Source: Clostridia bacterium (lineage in GTDB: Bacteria; Bacillota_A; Clostridia; UBA1212; UBA1255). Taken from it: DNA of 64,000 nt. The translations under genes and the position numbers were made by a program. The notes below the pieces were generated by a model. That model searched no databases. It saw only the letters and a program-made list of their open reading frames with translations, and was not told where the DNA came from. Positions 38,054-47,762 of this stretch are shown piece by piece. Each line of letters begins with the position of its first letter. Position 1 is the first letter of the stretch. The DNA lies in NCBI GenBank assembly GCA_017522515.1, contig JAFWZH010000133.1:66829-130828 (forward strand), read 5' to 3'.

Positions 38054-39150
38054 TTGCTTTCCTCCCATATTGTTTCCCAATACGTGTATGCTTCTTGCAG
38101 TACAGAACTTAAATCGATCGACTCATATACAGCCTTTTCAACCTTGTACTCATATTTGTCAGAAGACACCATATCAGCAACTGTTTTGTTTACATAAAAA
38201 GTTCTTGTCCAATCCAAAAGCGTTTCAGTATTTTTTAACTTTTCATAATCTTTAATATCATCAAGTCTTAAAACATATATAGCATAATCTGTTTTTGCTA
38301 TGCCGATTTCTCCTTTTTCACTCGTTCGTACAAAATCATATATCTCGCTTGATTCTGTTTTATATATAGGATAAAACTCTTTTATTCCGTTTGATGCAAT
38401 TAAAGATTCATTTTTACAGTTTTCTTTTAACAGCTTAACAAAATCTTCTCCTTGTTTCAGTGCGTTTACAATACTTTCTGCTTTTTTTGTGACCTCTTCT
38501 TTGGGATTGTCTTCATCTATTTCAAGCTCAATAACAAAGATCGTATACGAATATAAGTAATCATAGTATTCCTCAAAAGCAAGTAGTTGCGATTCTTCGC
38601 TTAAGTCCGCATCTTTTTCCAACAAACTTGTATGTTTATCTATTATGTACCAGTTTTCCCAGAATTCTTTATACATTTTCTCGCTTATGCCATAATAATA
38701 AACATAAAAATCCTCTGTGCTGAGAACCTTTGAATCTACCTCTTTGTTATTCTCATAATCTTCGTTAAACTGCTTTTCTAAATTTGTTATTTCTTCCTGC
38801 GAAAGCTTTATTCCCTGACTCTTTGCTTCTGCAACACGCACTAAATACTCATGCACAAAATTAGATGTGTACTTTTTTAACTCATCTTTATCGGAAATCC
38901 CTGTTGATGTATATAAAGTACGTACTGTCTCTTCTTCTTGATTTAAAATTAGTTTTGCAAAGAATTCAAATTGACTTTCTGTGACCTTTAAATCTCCCAT
39001 TTGAGCCACAATCTTTTCTTTACTCGTCTCTTCATTACTGTTTTTTTTGCCCGACAATGATATCGCCATGCAAACAGCCGCCGTAATTACGCAGACAACA
39101 CAACAACATAAAACAATAATACTCTGGCGAGTTTTATTTTCTGAATGCAT
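38050..39150 (-). CDS. Membrane-anchored PrsA/SurA-like foldase
   Basis: 366 aa. One N-terminal hydrophobic segment with a Cys cluster (about 11-33, CCCVVCV), then a long helical SurA-N-like domain and a C-terminal parvulin-like part ([33 protein letters not shown]). The parvulin catalytic core is poorly conserved, so isomerase activity is uncertain. Role is probably extracellular protein folding. AAGGAACGG site upstream of the ATG. Confidence 0.8.
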   Translation of the reverse strand: MHSENKTRQSIIVLCCCVVCVITAAVCMAISLSGKKNSNEETSKEKIVAQMGDLKVTESQFEFFAKLILNQEEETVRTLYTSTGISDKDELKKYTSNFVHEYLVRVAEAKSQGIKLSQEEITNLEKQFNEDYENNKEVDSKVLSTEDFYVYYYGISEKMYKEFWENWYIIDKHTSLLEKDADLSEESQLLAFEEYYDYLYSYTIFVIELEIDEDNPKEEVTKKAESIVNALKQGEDFVKLLKENCKNESLIASNGIKEFYPIYKTESSEIYDFVRTSEKGEIGIAKTDYAIYVLRLDDIKDYEKLKNTETLLDWTRTFYVNKTVADMVSSDKYEYKVEKAVYESIDLSSVLQEAYTYWETIWEESK

Positions 39151-39184
39151 AAAACACCGTTCCTTTTCTTTTGTACAAAATCAA

Positions 39185-40186
39185 TTACGGTTCAAATGAA
39201 TCGTCATAATCGTCGTTTTCTGTATCACTTGTTTCTTCTTTTAAAGGTTCCGTTTCTTCTTTTACGATTCTTTGTTGCGGAACTCGTGCAATATGCTTCT
39301 TCGGCTCCGGAATATCTTCTTTATAATCCGGATACAGATCGTCACGCATAGCAATGAATGTTGTAAAAACAAAATAGAAATATACATAATATAAGAACGA
39401 TCGTAATATTGCTGTAATCGCTAACAAAATCAAACTCAATGCAACAGAACTGTGTCCATAATGAATAACAAACAGCAATACTCTTATAAGTGCTGCAACA
39501 AATAAAAACAAAGCTGTTTTAGGCAATAAGTACCATGCGTACATATTTGTCATTTTTATGCCTGAGTGAGCAGTTTTTCTCCTTAATCCTGCAATAGACG
39601 GTAAAACATAAGAGAAATACATTCCATAAAAAAGTATTGCAAACAAAACAACAATTACGGTAAGCAGTGCCATAAGAAGCATAGTAAATATAACACCCGT
39701 ATCTCCGTCTAACAAAAGCTTTATCATGAACACTGTAGGAATAGCAGAATACAAAATCATAAACGCAAAAGGTATTGTCATAACTATTGCTGTAAATATG
39801 TATAAAAAGGTTTTTAAAAAGTTTCTTTTTATTCCTGTAACAAACTCGCCTTTTGTCTTTGCTTTATCTTCAACGGAAGCAATAAAAACATTGACATACC
39901 CTGATAAAAAAACGGCAACAAGTGCTGAAAAAGCCAGAATCCCCAAAATACCCAACAATATAAAGACAAAGGCTTTGCCGTCATCAAAAAAAGCGCCTAT
40001 TTTTGAAGTCCATCCTGAAAGAGTTTCTATATAATTATAATTTAATATATGCTTAAATGAACCGAATTTTCTGATTACCGGATTATACGCTTCTATAGCA
40101 CTTAATACAAGTGACAGTAATAACATCCCCGTATATACAAAGGGTCTGATTCTTATTCTTTTAAAAAACTCTTGCATTGAATTCAT
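39185..40186 (-). CDS. Multi-pass membrane protein of unknown function
   Basis: 333 aa with about six hydrophobic helices between residues 20 and 280 and an acidic Glu/Lys/Pro-rich cytoplasmic tail (about 285-333). No catalytic motif. The start at 40186 (MNSMQEFF) has GGGAGAA upstream; a longer in-frame form lacks a site. First gene of the queA/tgt/yajC run, 34 nt before the foldase gene. Confidence 0.8.
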   Translation of the reverse strand: MNSMQEFFKRIRIRPFVYTGMLLLSLVLSAIEAYNPVIRKFGSFKHILNYNYIETLSGWTSKIGAFFDDGKAFVFILLGILGILAFSALVAVFLSGYVNVFIASVEDKAKTKGEFVTGIKRNFLKTFLYIFTAIVMTIPFAFMILYSAIPTVFMIKLLLDGDTGVIFTMLLMALLTVIVVLFAILFYGMYFSYVLPSIAGLRRKTAHSGIKMTNMYAWYLLPKTALFLFVAALIRVLLFVIHYGHSSVALSLILLAITAILRSFLYYVYFYFVFTTFIAMRDDLYPDYKEDIPEPKKHIARVPQQRIVKEETEPLKEETSDTENDDYDDSFEP

Positions 40187-40221
40187 ATTTATTTCTCCCA
40201 ATACAAATTTAATTCGAGATG

Positions 40222-40250
40222 ATTATACCATTGTAAATCAAATCATGCAA
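40222..40250 (-). promoter_or_regulatory. Sigma-A promoter of the 40186-to-24329 run
   Basis: Minus strand TTGCAT, 17 nt, TATAAT. Divergent from the murC promoter; the two -35 boxes abut (40245..40250 and 40251..40256). Confidence 0.75.
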
Positions 40251-40280
40251 TTGTCCAAATTGTTTTTACTTATTTATAAT
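40251..40280 (+). promoter_or_regulatory. Sigma-A promoter of murC
   Basis: TTGTCC, 18 nt, TATAAT, about 86 nt upstream of the ATG. Confidence 0.6.
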
Positions 40281-40366
40281 CAAAAACAAATAGAAATTAC
40301 ATCCTGTATGTGTTATACTTTAGTCTCACTACAGCATATTCTTTACTGTGAGGAGTAGATTTTCGT

Positions 40367-41743
40367 ATGAACAATGAAAAAAAAGGACATATACATTTCA
40401 TAGGAATCGGCGGTTCAAGCATGAGCGGTATAGCAGAACTGGCTTTTAAACAAGGTTATACCGTAAGCGGTTCCGATAGAACAGATTCAGACAAACTAAC
40501 TCATTTACAAGAAAAAGGAATAACTGTCTATCCATTCCATTCGGCACAGAATATTTCCGAAGATGTAACACTTGTCGTTTATACTCTTGCTGTTCCTCAG
40601 GACAATCCGGAGCTCATAGAAGCAGCTCGAAGAAATATACCGATAATGGAGCGTGGTGTTTACCTTGGAAAAATATGCTCTCATTATAAGTATTCCGTAG
40701 CTGTAGCCGGTACTCACGGTAAAACATCAACAACATCAATGCTAAGTTCTATTTTACTTTCCGCTAACATAAATCCCAGTATTCACATCGGCGGTGTTTT
40801 CCCTCGAATCGGCAGTAATGTGCTTGCAAATGACAGTGACTATTTCGTCACAGAAGCATGTGAATACCATGCCAACTTTCTTAATCTTCGTCCTTTTGGC
40901 GAAATAATCCTTAATATAGAAGAAGAACATTTAGATTATTATAAAGACCTTAATCATATAATCGGTTGCTTCTCCGAATTCGTTTCTTATTGTCCCGACG
41001 ATGGTTTTCTTGTTGTATGTGCAGATGACCAAAATGCCATGAAAGTGTCACAAAAAGCTTCAACAAAAATTGTAACCTATAGTATAAAAAATACTTCCGG
41101 CGATTTTTATGCAGGAAATATTTCCCGTCGCCAACCCGGTGTCATCGGTACCAAATACACACTTTATAATAAGAATATTCCTATTACAGACATAGTTTTA
41201 AACGTTCCCGGTTTACATAACGTTTCTAACTCTGTAGCAGCAGCTGCTGCAGCCGTACAACTGGGTTGCTCCACAGAAAGTATCAAAGCCGGTCTTGAGG
41301 CCTTTTACGGTACAGGAAGACGCTTTGAAAATAAAGGCGAAATCAATGGTGCTCTTGTTATAGATGACTATGCGCATCATCCTACAGAAATACAAGCAAC
41401 TCTTTCAGCTGCAAGAGAAGTAGCAGGAAACAATAAAATATATGCAGTATTTCAAGCACACACATATTCACGTGCACTTGCTTTTATTAATGATTTTGCA
41501 GAAGCTTTAAAAGAAGCTGATTTTGTGGTTGTTACCGATATTTTCCCTGCAAGAGAAAAAGATCCCGGAACTATTTCCGGGGAATCCATGTCAGAATATT
41601 TTATTAATAAAGGCATAAACTCAAAATACATATCAGATTTCAGCGAAACAGCCGCCCTATTACGCTATGTTGCAAAAAAAGGAGATGTAATAATAACCTT
41701 AGGTGCCGGTGATGTAAACAAAGTAATTTCTAAGCTTATTTAA
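40367..41743 (+). CDS. murC: UDP-N-acetylmuramate--L-alanine ligase
   Basis: 458 aa. First amino-acid ligase of peptidoglycan synthesis. Motifs: HFIGIGGSSMSGIAEL, VAGTHGKTSTTSML (ATP loop), EACEYHANF, NIEEEHLDYY, and VIDDYAHHPTEI. GTGAGGAG site upstream. Monocistronic, convergent with mreB (16 nt gap). Confidence 0.97.
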   Translation: MNNEKKGHIHFIGIGGSSMSGIAELAFKQGYTVSGSDRTDSDKLTHLQEKGITVYPFHSAQNISEDVTLVVYTLAVPQDNPELIEAARRNIPIMERGVYLGKICSHYKYSVAVAGTHGKTSTTSMLSSILLSANINPSIHIGGVFPRIGSNVLANDSDYFVTEACEYHANFLNLRPFGEIILNIEEEHLDYYKDLNHIIGCFSEFVSYCPDDGFLVVCADDQNAMKVSQKASTKIVTYSIKNTSGDFYAGNISRRQPGVIGTKYTLYNKNIPITDIVLNVPGLHNVSNSVAAAAAAVQLGCSTESIKAGLEAFYGTGRRFENKGEINGALVIDDYAHHPTEIQATLSAAREVAGNNKIYAVFQAHTYSRALAFINDFAEALKEADFVVVTDIFPAREKDPGTISGESMSEYFINKGINSKYISDFSETAALLRYVAKKGDVIITLGAGDVNKVISKLI

Positions 41744-41759
41744 ACCCTTTTAAAAGCAA

Positions 41760-42782
41760 TTATCGTGTAATTGCATAACGTCGCTTCTTATCGCTGTCCA
41801 TGTCATTGAGGATGTTTATACAACCTTGTACAACACAGTACTGCGGATTTTCTGCAAGCATAACATCAACGCCGGTACTCTTTCTGATAAGTTCATCAAA
41901 TCCGGCAATCTGAGCCCCGCCACCTGTCATAACAATTCCCTTGCAATAAATATCTGCCGCAAGCTCAGGAGGCGTTTCCTCCAAAACTGCATGAATACCA
42001 TCCAGAATCGGAACCGCAGTATCAATAAGTGGCTCAAGAATCTCCTCAGAAGTAATAATTCTTTCACTTGGGAGTCCTGTTATTAAGTCACTTCCTCTGA
42101 TTTCTATTGAACTCTTTTTTGCTCCATGGTAGAGACAGCCGACTTCTATTTTTATCTCTTCAGCTGTACTGTCACCAATCATAAGGTTATGTTTTTTCTT
42201 TAAATAACTCTTTATTGTATCATCAAAGGTTTCTCCCGCAACACGGACACTTTTACTGTTTACAATGCCCTCGTACGAGATAACAGCTATATCTGTTGTA
42301 CCTCCTCCGATATCTATTATCATATTTCCCGTAGGCCTAGAAATATCCAAACCTGCACCTACCGCAGCAGCCAAAGGCTCCTCAACAAGAAAAACGCGTC
42401 CTGCTCCGGCGCCGATAGCGGCTTGATATACAGCCCTTTTTTCTACATTAGTTGTCTTACTCGGTATACAAATAAGAACATCCGGCTTGAATTTTCTGGA
42501 AAGGGGATTAGAAATTGCTTTATTCAGATAATAAGCAATCATTTTTCTTGTTATAGTGTAACTTGATATAACACCATTTTGTACAGGACGTACCGTTTTA
42601 ATATCAAAAGGGGTTCTTCCCATCATAAGCCTGGCTTCTTCGCCTATTGCTATAACTTCATTTGTACCGTCCTTCACCGCTACAATTGAAGGCTCTTTTA
42701 TAACGACACCTTTGCCGCCGACACTAACAAGGACAGTTGCTGTTCCTAAATCTATTGCTATGTTTTGTTTAAAAAAGCCCAT
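41760..42782 (-). CDS. mreB: Rod-shape actin homologue MreB
   Basis: 340 aa. ATP-binding actin-fold filament that organises cell-wall synthesis. Motifs: IAIDLGTATVLVSV, VCIPSKTTNVEKRA, IDIGGGTTDIAVIS, IVMTGGGAQIAGFDEL. ATG at 42782 with GGGGTG 7 nt upstream. It is not next to mreC/D or minD as in the classical cluster; it lies downstream of the Tad/FHA cluster. Confidence 0.95.
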   Translation of the reverse strand: MGFFKQNIAIDLGTATVLVSVGGKGVVIKEPSIVAVKDGTNEVIAIGEEARLMMGRTPFDIKTVRPVQNGVISSYTITRKMIAYYLNKAISNPLSRKFKPDVLICIPSKTTNVEKRAVYQAAIGAGAGRVFLVEEPLAAAVGAGLDISRPTGNMIIDIGGGTTDIAVISYEGIVNSKSVRVAGETFDDTIKSYLKKKHNLMIGDSTAEEIKIEVGCLYHGAKKSSIEIRGSDLITGLPSERIITSEEILEPLIDTAVPILDGIHAVLEETPPELAADIYCKGIVMTGGGAQIAGFDELIRKSTGVDVMLAENPQYCVVQGCINILNDMDSDKKRRYAITR

Positions 42783-42840
42783 CTGTAAACACCCCAAATT
42801 CAATCAATCTACACCGTTAAATATTACCATAAGCTGTTTT

Positions 42841-43824
42841 TTAGGGCAAGCAGAAAATAAGCCTTGATTCAGGAGTGCCAAATCCTATTTCATAGCCGTC
42901 ATTTAAAGAAAAAGGCCTTTCCGAAGCAATTCTTGTACCGTTGACAAAGGTGCCATTTTTAGAATTTAAATCTTTAATAAACCATGTATCTTTTTCTTTA
43001 TATATTTTAGCATGTTTTCGGCTTACATATATTATGTCAACAGCCACATCCGCCCATTCTTCATCGCGCCCAATATTAATACATTCCGGTATATTGCCAT
43101 TCAATACGTATTTTATATCTTTTAAAAGCATTTCACCATTTAATCTCATTCCGCAATCTCCTTCATCAACATTAAATTTTTTTATGAAGCAATTAAATAA
43201 TTCACAAAAAGTATTCTTTAAGTATTTTCCTACGCGGAATTGTGTGCTTGCCGCCTCTATTAATGGTGATAATTCTTCTACAGGAAAAGTATCAACGTTT
43301 GGCTGTTTCTCCCATTCAGACAAAATTGTCAATGCTTGCAAAACATCTTTTTCATTTTTCAAACTTTGTTCTGAGTTGTTATATTCAATATAAAGCGCAA
43401 CAATTGATACCATATCACTGCATTTATTATATGCTATTACTCCATCTTTATACGTTTCACTATCCGGAGCATATATAAATTCCGGTTGAGTAACAGATTC
43501 TCCAACAAAAATACATTCATAATCAAATACAAATTCATGAGGATCAATATTGTTTTCTTTAGCGTTTTTAAATAAAGATGCAATACTTTTAATAAACAAG
43601 AAAAATTCTTCTTTTGTTATGCCATTTTCACATACATACTCCTTCAATGATTGCCTATGACTAATATAAAAAGAATAATTCACCCCCTCCCAACTTACAT
43701 CAGACGGAACAAACACGTCATTCATGTATTCTGCCACGATATTCATTTTTTCTTTTAATTCTTTTTGAGAATATAAAGAGCTGACCGTCAGGCCGCGTCC
43801 CGTTCTATCTTTGTTTAATTTCAT
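42841..43824 (-). CDS. DUF6382-type N-domain plus FHA domain protein
   Basis: 327 aa. The N-terminal about 200 residues match the region found before FHA domains in clostridial Tad loci. The C-terminal FHA domain (about 238-325) has NIGRDE, VSRKHAKIY, LNSKNGTFVNGTRI and a final strand. FHA binds phospho-Thr, so it may link the Tad system to PrkC. ATG at 43824 with GGGAGG. Last gene of the tad run, 25 nt after the pilin gene. Confidence 0.85.
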   Translation of the reverse strand: MKLNKDRTGRGLTVSSLYSQKELKEKMNIVAEYMNDVFVPSDVSWEGVNYSFYISHRQSLKEYVCENGITKEEFFLFIKSIASLFKNAKENNIDPHEFVFDYECIFVGESVTQPEFIYAPDSETYKDGVIAYNKCSDMVSIVALYIEYNNSEQSLKNEKDVLQALTILSEWEKQPNVDTFPVEELSPLIEAASTQFRVGKYLKNTFCELFNCFIKKFNVDEGDCGMRLNGEMLLKDIKYVLNGNIPECINIGRDEEWADVAVDIIYVSRKHAKIYKEKDTWFIKDLNSKNGTFVNGTRIASERPFSLNDGYEIGFGTPESRLIFCLP

Positions 43825-43849
43825 ATTGGCCTCCCACAAAATTAATATT

Positions 43850-44056
43850 CTAAAGCGAGTTTATTGTGGCATCTGTTTTTGCTTTTATTTTGTCAAAAAT
43901 CATCCCGGCCATATCCATAATAAAATTTCTAAACACCAGTGCAAGAGCAACTAAAACAGCAATAATAATTATCACTTCGATAGTACCCATCCCCGATTCG
44001 CCTTTTATTAACTTGTCAAAAAAGGCTTTCATTTTCAAATAAAAAAGAACACTCAC
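43850..44056 (-). CDS. Flp/Tad-type pilin
   Basis: 68 aa. Type IVb pilin: short leader, then GMGTIEVIIIIAVLVALALVF, giving a mature protein starting MGTIE with the conserved Glu5. The GTG start at 44056 has GGGAGG 9 nt upstream; the ATG at 44032 has none. Downstream of tadC. Confidence 0.85.
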   Translation of the reverse strand: MSVLFYLKMKAFFDKLIKGESGMGTIEVIIIIAVLVALALVFRNFIMDMAGMIFDKIKAKTDATINSL

Positions 44057-44088
44057 AATAAAATACCTCCCAATATATAAACTTTTAA

Positions 44089-44715
44089 TTAAAACCCATT
44101 AAACAGCTCCATTATTGCAGGAGCAAGAAGCATCACTATCAATGCCAACAGCACAAGAGTCGATGGTATCAGCAATAAGGTTGCAGCTTCATCTGCCAAT
44201 TTGCCGGCTATTCTTCTTCTTTCATTTCTGTATAATTGCGCCTGTGCAGTAAACAAGTTACTGATTTCACCGCTTCCTTTTCGCATATTTTGTATAATTG
44301 TTGTGCAGAAATTGCTTAAAGCAGGTGATTTTCTGACTTTTGCCAATTCCTCCAAACCTGTAATAAAATCTTTTGTTGCTCCTTTCCTTACTTTTTCAAA
44401 AACAGATGTTAAATCAATATATAACGGTTTACTTTGAACGCCTGCTCTTGTTGCCCTTTCTATTGCATCCTGTAAACCAAGTCCGGCTTCTGTAAACATC
44501 GCAATATGAATCATAATGTCCGGTAAATCCATTTCATAACTTCTGTTCCTGTTTTTTATTTTTTTCTGCTCTGTTACTCTGATTGTCACAAAGCTTAAAA
44601 CACCTGCGACACCACCTATAACAACACAAAAAAGTATGCTCTCGCCCATCAGTAGTGCAATGCAAAAAAAAGCGACACCACAGATGAAATAAATTAATTT
44701 ACTTTTTATTTTCAC
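44089..44715 (-). CDS. TadC-like inner-membrane platform protein
   Basis: 208 aa with T2SSF domain (DLPDIMIHIAMFTEAGLGLQDAIERA, then GSGEISNLFTAQAQLYRNERRRIAGKLADEA) and hydrophobic helices at both ends. Smaller than TadC of many species but complete in this arrangement. Follows tadB by 17 nt. Confidence 0.85.
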   Translation of the reverse strand: MKIKSKLIYFICGVAFFCIALLMGESILFCVVIGGVAGVLSFVTIRVTEQKKIKNRNRSYEMDLPDIMIHIAMFTEAGLGLQDAIERATRAGVQSKPLYIDLTSVFEKVRKGATKDFITGLEELAKVRKSPALSNFCTTIIQNMRKGSGEISNLFTAQAQLYRNERRRIAGKLADEAATLLLIPSTLVLLALIVMLLAPAIMELFNGF

Positions 44716-44732
44716 TTTATCCTCCCGAAAAA

Positions 44733-45455
44733 CTAATACTCTATTTCACCAAGCTTACTGCCAAACCACCAAGAGAACAGAATAATCAACAAAACGCCTA
44801 TCATAACAATCCTGCCTGTACCATAATAAAGCGGAGCCATATAATACGGAGCAATTTGTTTGAATAACACTATACATACAACAGGCATGGCTAATATAAT
44901 ACGATTGTTGAATTTCGGTGCATTTAAAATCCTTACTATTTCACTTTCTGCATCAAAACGCATTCTATATGCAGAAGCAAGCCACCTCATTAAAGCGGCC
45001 AAATTAATTCCCGCCGGCACACCCACTGATAATATCTCAGAAAAAGTCTTAATTGCCATATTTCCTGTTCTTTTATATAAAGTGAAAAAAGCAACCTCCG
45101 GCGAGTAGTTATTTTGCAACATTCTGTAAATACTCTCAATCTCCGCATTTAATAATCTGTATTCTCTTTTGCCTGTAACCACAGCTTCTTTCAAACTGTT
45201 CTCTAATGACATTCCTGATGACATAGACAAAGAAATGCTACTTAACAGTTGATAAAATTCTGCTTCTATTTGTATTTGTCTTTTTTGAGAGAGATACTTT
45301 TTGAGTTTTTTTATAACCATCGGTAAACCGAAAAGCATTAATGCTATACTTACCCACCAGCTGTCAAACATAGCATTGAAAACAAAAACAGAACAAAGTA
45401 AATATATAAAAATATAACTAAACAACTCGTTCCAATATAATTTTTTCTTTTTCAC
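44733..45455 (-). CDS. TadB-like inner-membrane platform protein
   Basis: 240 aa from the GTG at 45455 (AGAGG 9 nt upstream), overlapping the end of tadA by 38 nt. T2SSF domain with SLSMSSGMSLENSLKEAV and several transmembrane segments. A longer form starting at 45530 would overlap tadA by 113 nt and has no site. Confidence 0.83.
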   Translation of the reverse strand: MKKKKLYWNELFSYIFIYLLCSVFVFNAMFDSWWVSIALMLFGLPMVIKKLKKYLSQKRQIQIEAEFYQLLSSISLSMSSGMSLENSLKEAVVTGKREYRLLNAEIESIYRMLQNNYSPEVAFFTLYKRTGNMAIKTFSEILSVGVPAGINLAALMRWLASAYRMRFDAESEIVRILNAPKFNNRIILAMPVVCIVLFKQIAPYYMAPLYYGTGRIVMIGVLLIILFSWWFGSKLGEIEY

Positions 45456-46509
45456 TTTTATCAACCTCTGCAATCTCTTTAACACGTCTGCCTTTTTTAT
45501 TTCTCTCAAGGAAAACAACTGTATCCACACCGGAAATAATCATTCTTTTTATTGCTTCGGAATGAACGTGTCCCTCCCATAAAGCCATAGTTTCAAGCCT
45601 TACAAGCGTATCTTCCGCGGAATTTGCATGTATTGTTGACATAGAACCGCTATGTCCCGTACACATTGCAGTAAGCAATTCTAATGCACTCTCATCTCTT
45701 ACCTCTCCAATCAAAAGCCTATCCGGTCTCATTCTTAACGCTGCCTTTATTAATGCTCGCATTTTAATCTCGCCATATCCCTCTGTATTGGCATTTCTGG
45801 TCTCCATTCTTACAATATTTCTGTGTCGTATATTTAACTCTGCAGAATCCTCTATTGTAATAATTCTTTCTTCTGTCGGTATAAAGGAAGTAAGCATATT
45901 TAAAAAAGTTGTTTTGCCCGAAGACGTACTTCCCGAAATGATTATGCTTTTGCCTGAAACGACAGATTTTTTCAAGTATTCTGCCATTTTTTCTGTCAAT
46001 GTGCCGTTTTGTATAAAATCTTCAATTGTGTATTGTTGTTTTGTGAATTTTCTGATAGTAACAATGGGCCCGTTGATTGCCAAAGGATTTAAAACTACAT
46101 TTATTCGCGCTCCACTTGCTAATGTTGCATCTACAATAGGTGTGCTCTCATTTACAGTTCTGTTACTTTGAAAGAGCATTGTTTGGATGTTATGAAAAAG
46201 TTCTTCTTTACTGTCATAGCGAACTCCCGAATCAATAAGTTCGCCATTAACTTCTATAAAAATACCGTCTGTGCCGTTTATCATTATTTCATTTACTGCA
46301 GTATCTTCTAAAAAAGGCTGTATTATGCCCATACGCCGTCTGCTATTAAAAACCTCTGCTGCAAGTTGCTTTGTGTCTACTTCTGAATTCGGAAGCCTCA
46401 TAACAAGTTCTTCTAAGCAACTGTCAATCAATCGTTTAAGCTCAGCATCACTGTATTCTCTGGACATATCCATTTTACCTGCCAATTTTCTTTCTGCTAT
46501 TTCAATCAA
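45418..46509 (-). CDS. TadA/CpaF secretion ATPase
   Basis: 363 aa. Type II/IV secretion ATPase. Walker A ISGSTSSGKTTFLN (K199), RMRPDRLLIGEVRDESALELL (Walker B region) and TGHSGSMSTIHANS. N-terminal helical region. Starts with TTG at 46509. The best ribosome site (GGAGGTG at 46530..46536) is spaced for an ATG at 46520 that opens a four-codon ORF, M-A-N-T, whose TGA overlaps the TTG. No other in-frame ATG precedes. Promoter at 46551..46579. Confidence 0.9.
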   Translation of the reverse strand: MIEIAERKLAGKMDMSREYSDAELKRLIDSCLEELVMRLPNSEVDTKQLAAEVFNSRRRMGIIQPFLEDTAVNEIMINGTDGIFIEVNGELIDSGVRYDSKEELFHNIQTMLFQSNRTVNESTPIVDATLASGARINVVLNPLAINGPIVTIRKFTKQQYTIEDFIQNGTLTEKMAEYLKKSVVSGKSIIISGSTSSGKTTFLNMLTSFIPTEERIITIEDSAELNIRHRNIVRMETRNANTEGYGEIKMRALIKAALRMRPDRLLIGEVRDESALELLTAMCTGHSGSMSTIHANSAEDTLVRLETMALWEGHVHSEAIKRMIISGVDTVVFLERNKKGRRVKEIAEVDKSEKEKIILERVV

Positions 46510-46550
46510 GTATTTGCCATCTATGAAATCACCTCCTTTTGTTTTGGTGG

Positions 46551-46579
46551 GTTATAATATATTCCATTTACCTTTGCAA
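46551..46579 (-). promoter_or_regulatory. Promoter of the tad cluster
   Basis: Minus strand TTGCAA, 17 nt, TATAAC, about 42 nt upstream of the TTG start of tadA. Confidence 0.65.
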
Positions 46580-46646
46580 AGCAAGAACTTTCGTTCGTCT
46601 TTTTTTGCCACCTTTCGACCAAATTCGACTCTGTCAACACAAACAA

Positions 46647-46675
46647 TTGACACATCCTTATTCTTCGTTTAAACT
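46647..46675 (+). promoter_or_regulatory. Promoter of dusB
   Basis: TTGACA, 17 nt, TAAACT, divergent from the tad promoter. Confidence 0.65.
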
Positions 46676-46706
46676 TGTGTACAGTTTTCAAACACGAGGT
46701 TACTTT

Positions 46707-47762
46707 ATGAATTTTGAACGAAACGGCGAAATAAAAAACAACACAACTACGCAAAACCTTGAAGCTCTGAGCAAATTGCAAAAACACATTCACCCCATTA
46801 CGCTTCAAGGCAAAGAAACGCGTCTCGAAGTCCAAAACAACGTGTGGCTTGCTCCCCTTGCCGGTGTTACAGATCTTCCTTTTCGCCTTGTTTGTAAAAA
46901 TTCTCCATATTCACCGGGATTGGTTTTTTCTGAAATGATTAGTGCAAAAGGTGTCCATTACAAGGGCAACAACAGCCTTGCGCTGGCAGATTCCGACGAC
47001 AAAGAAGCGCCTTTGAGCGTGCAAATTTTCGGAAGCGAACCAGATATAATGGCAGAATGCGCCGCAATTTTCCGTAATAGAGGTGTAGTCTCCATTGACA
47101 TAAACATGGGTTGTCCCATGCAAAAAGTCACATCTAATGGTGAGGGTAGCGCACTGTTAAAGAATCCTCTTTTAATTGAAAAAATCGTGAAAAGTGTATC
47201 AAATGCCTGTGGATTACCGGTTACCGTAAAGATTCGCAGAGGATATGAAATTGGCAATGAGTTATGCGTAGAAGCTGCTCTTGCTGCGGAATCCGGCGGT
47301 GCTGCTGCGGTTACGGTACACGGAAGATTCCGCGATGAATATTATTCCGGCAACTGCAATACAGATGCCATAAAAAAAGTGGTAAATGCGTTAAAAATTC
47401 CCGTTATTGGCAACGGTGATATTGTTTGTGCAGAATCCGCACTGAATATGTTTGAAACCACCGGTTGCAGCGGCATTATGATTGGACGTGGTGCTCTTGG
47501 CAAACCGTGGCTTTTCAGGGAACTTTTGACACCTGCGGAAAATCCTTACACACCATCAAAAGAAGATATAATATCAATAATCAACAATCACACAGAGCTT
47601 GCCGTTCGCTTAAAGGGCGAAAGTCACGGCATTACCGAAATGCGTAAACACTTAGCTTGGTATACAAAAGGGGCTAAGGGTGCTGCCTCTGTGCGTGACC
47701 GTATTTTCAAAGCTCGCACACTTGATGAAGCTTGTTCTTTAATAAATGAAATTTTTAAATGA
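46707..47762 (+). CDS. dusB: tRNA-dihydrouridine synthase (DusB type)
   Basis: 351 aa. FMN enzyme that reduces uridines in tRNA. Motifs: WLAPLAGVTDLPFR, FSEMISAKG, DINMGCPMQKV (NMGCP), TVKIRRGY, AVTVHGR and IGNGDI. Start at 46707 with ACGAGGT; a longer in-frame extension upstream runs through the promoter region. The 3' end overlaps hemZ by 8 bp. Confidence 0.93.
   Translation: MNFERNGEIKNNTTTQNLEALSKLQKHIHPITLQGKETRLEVQNNVWLAPLAGVTDLPFRLVCKNSPYSPGLVFSEMISAKGVHYKGNNSLALADSDDKEAPLSVQIFGSEPDIMAECAAIFRNRGVVSIDINMGCPMQKVTSNGEGSALLKNPLLIEKIVKSVSNACGLPVTVKIRRGYEIGNELCVEAALAAESGGAAAVTVHGRFRDEYYSGNCNTDAIKKVVNALKIPVIGNGDIVCAESALNMFETTGCSGIMIGRGALGKPWLFRELLTPAENPYTPSKEDIISIINNHTELAVRLKGESHGITEMRKHLAWYTKGAKGAASVRDRIFKARTLDEACSLINEIFK

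Noticed and set aside
41755..41773. GCAATTA/TAATTGC hairpin at the mreB end as a terminator
   Set aside because: It overlaps the coding end of mreB, the stem is AT-rich and short, and no clean T run follows.
46539..46706. 56-residue N-terminal extension of DusB
   Set aside because: It reads through the promoter and divergent tad promoter and has no ribosome site; dusB starts at 46707 with ACGAGGT.
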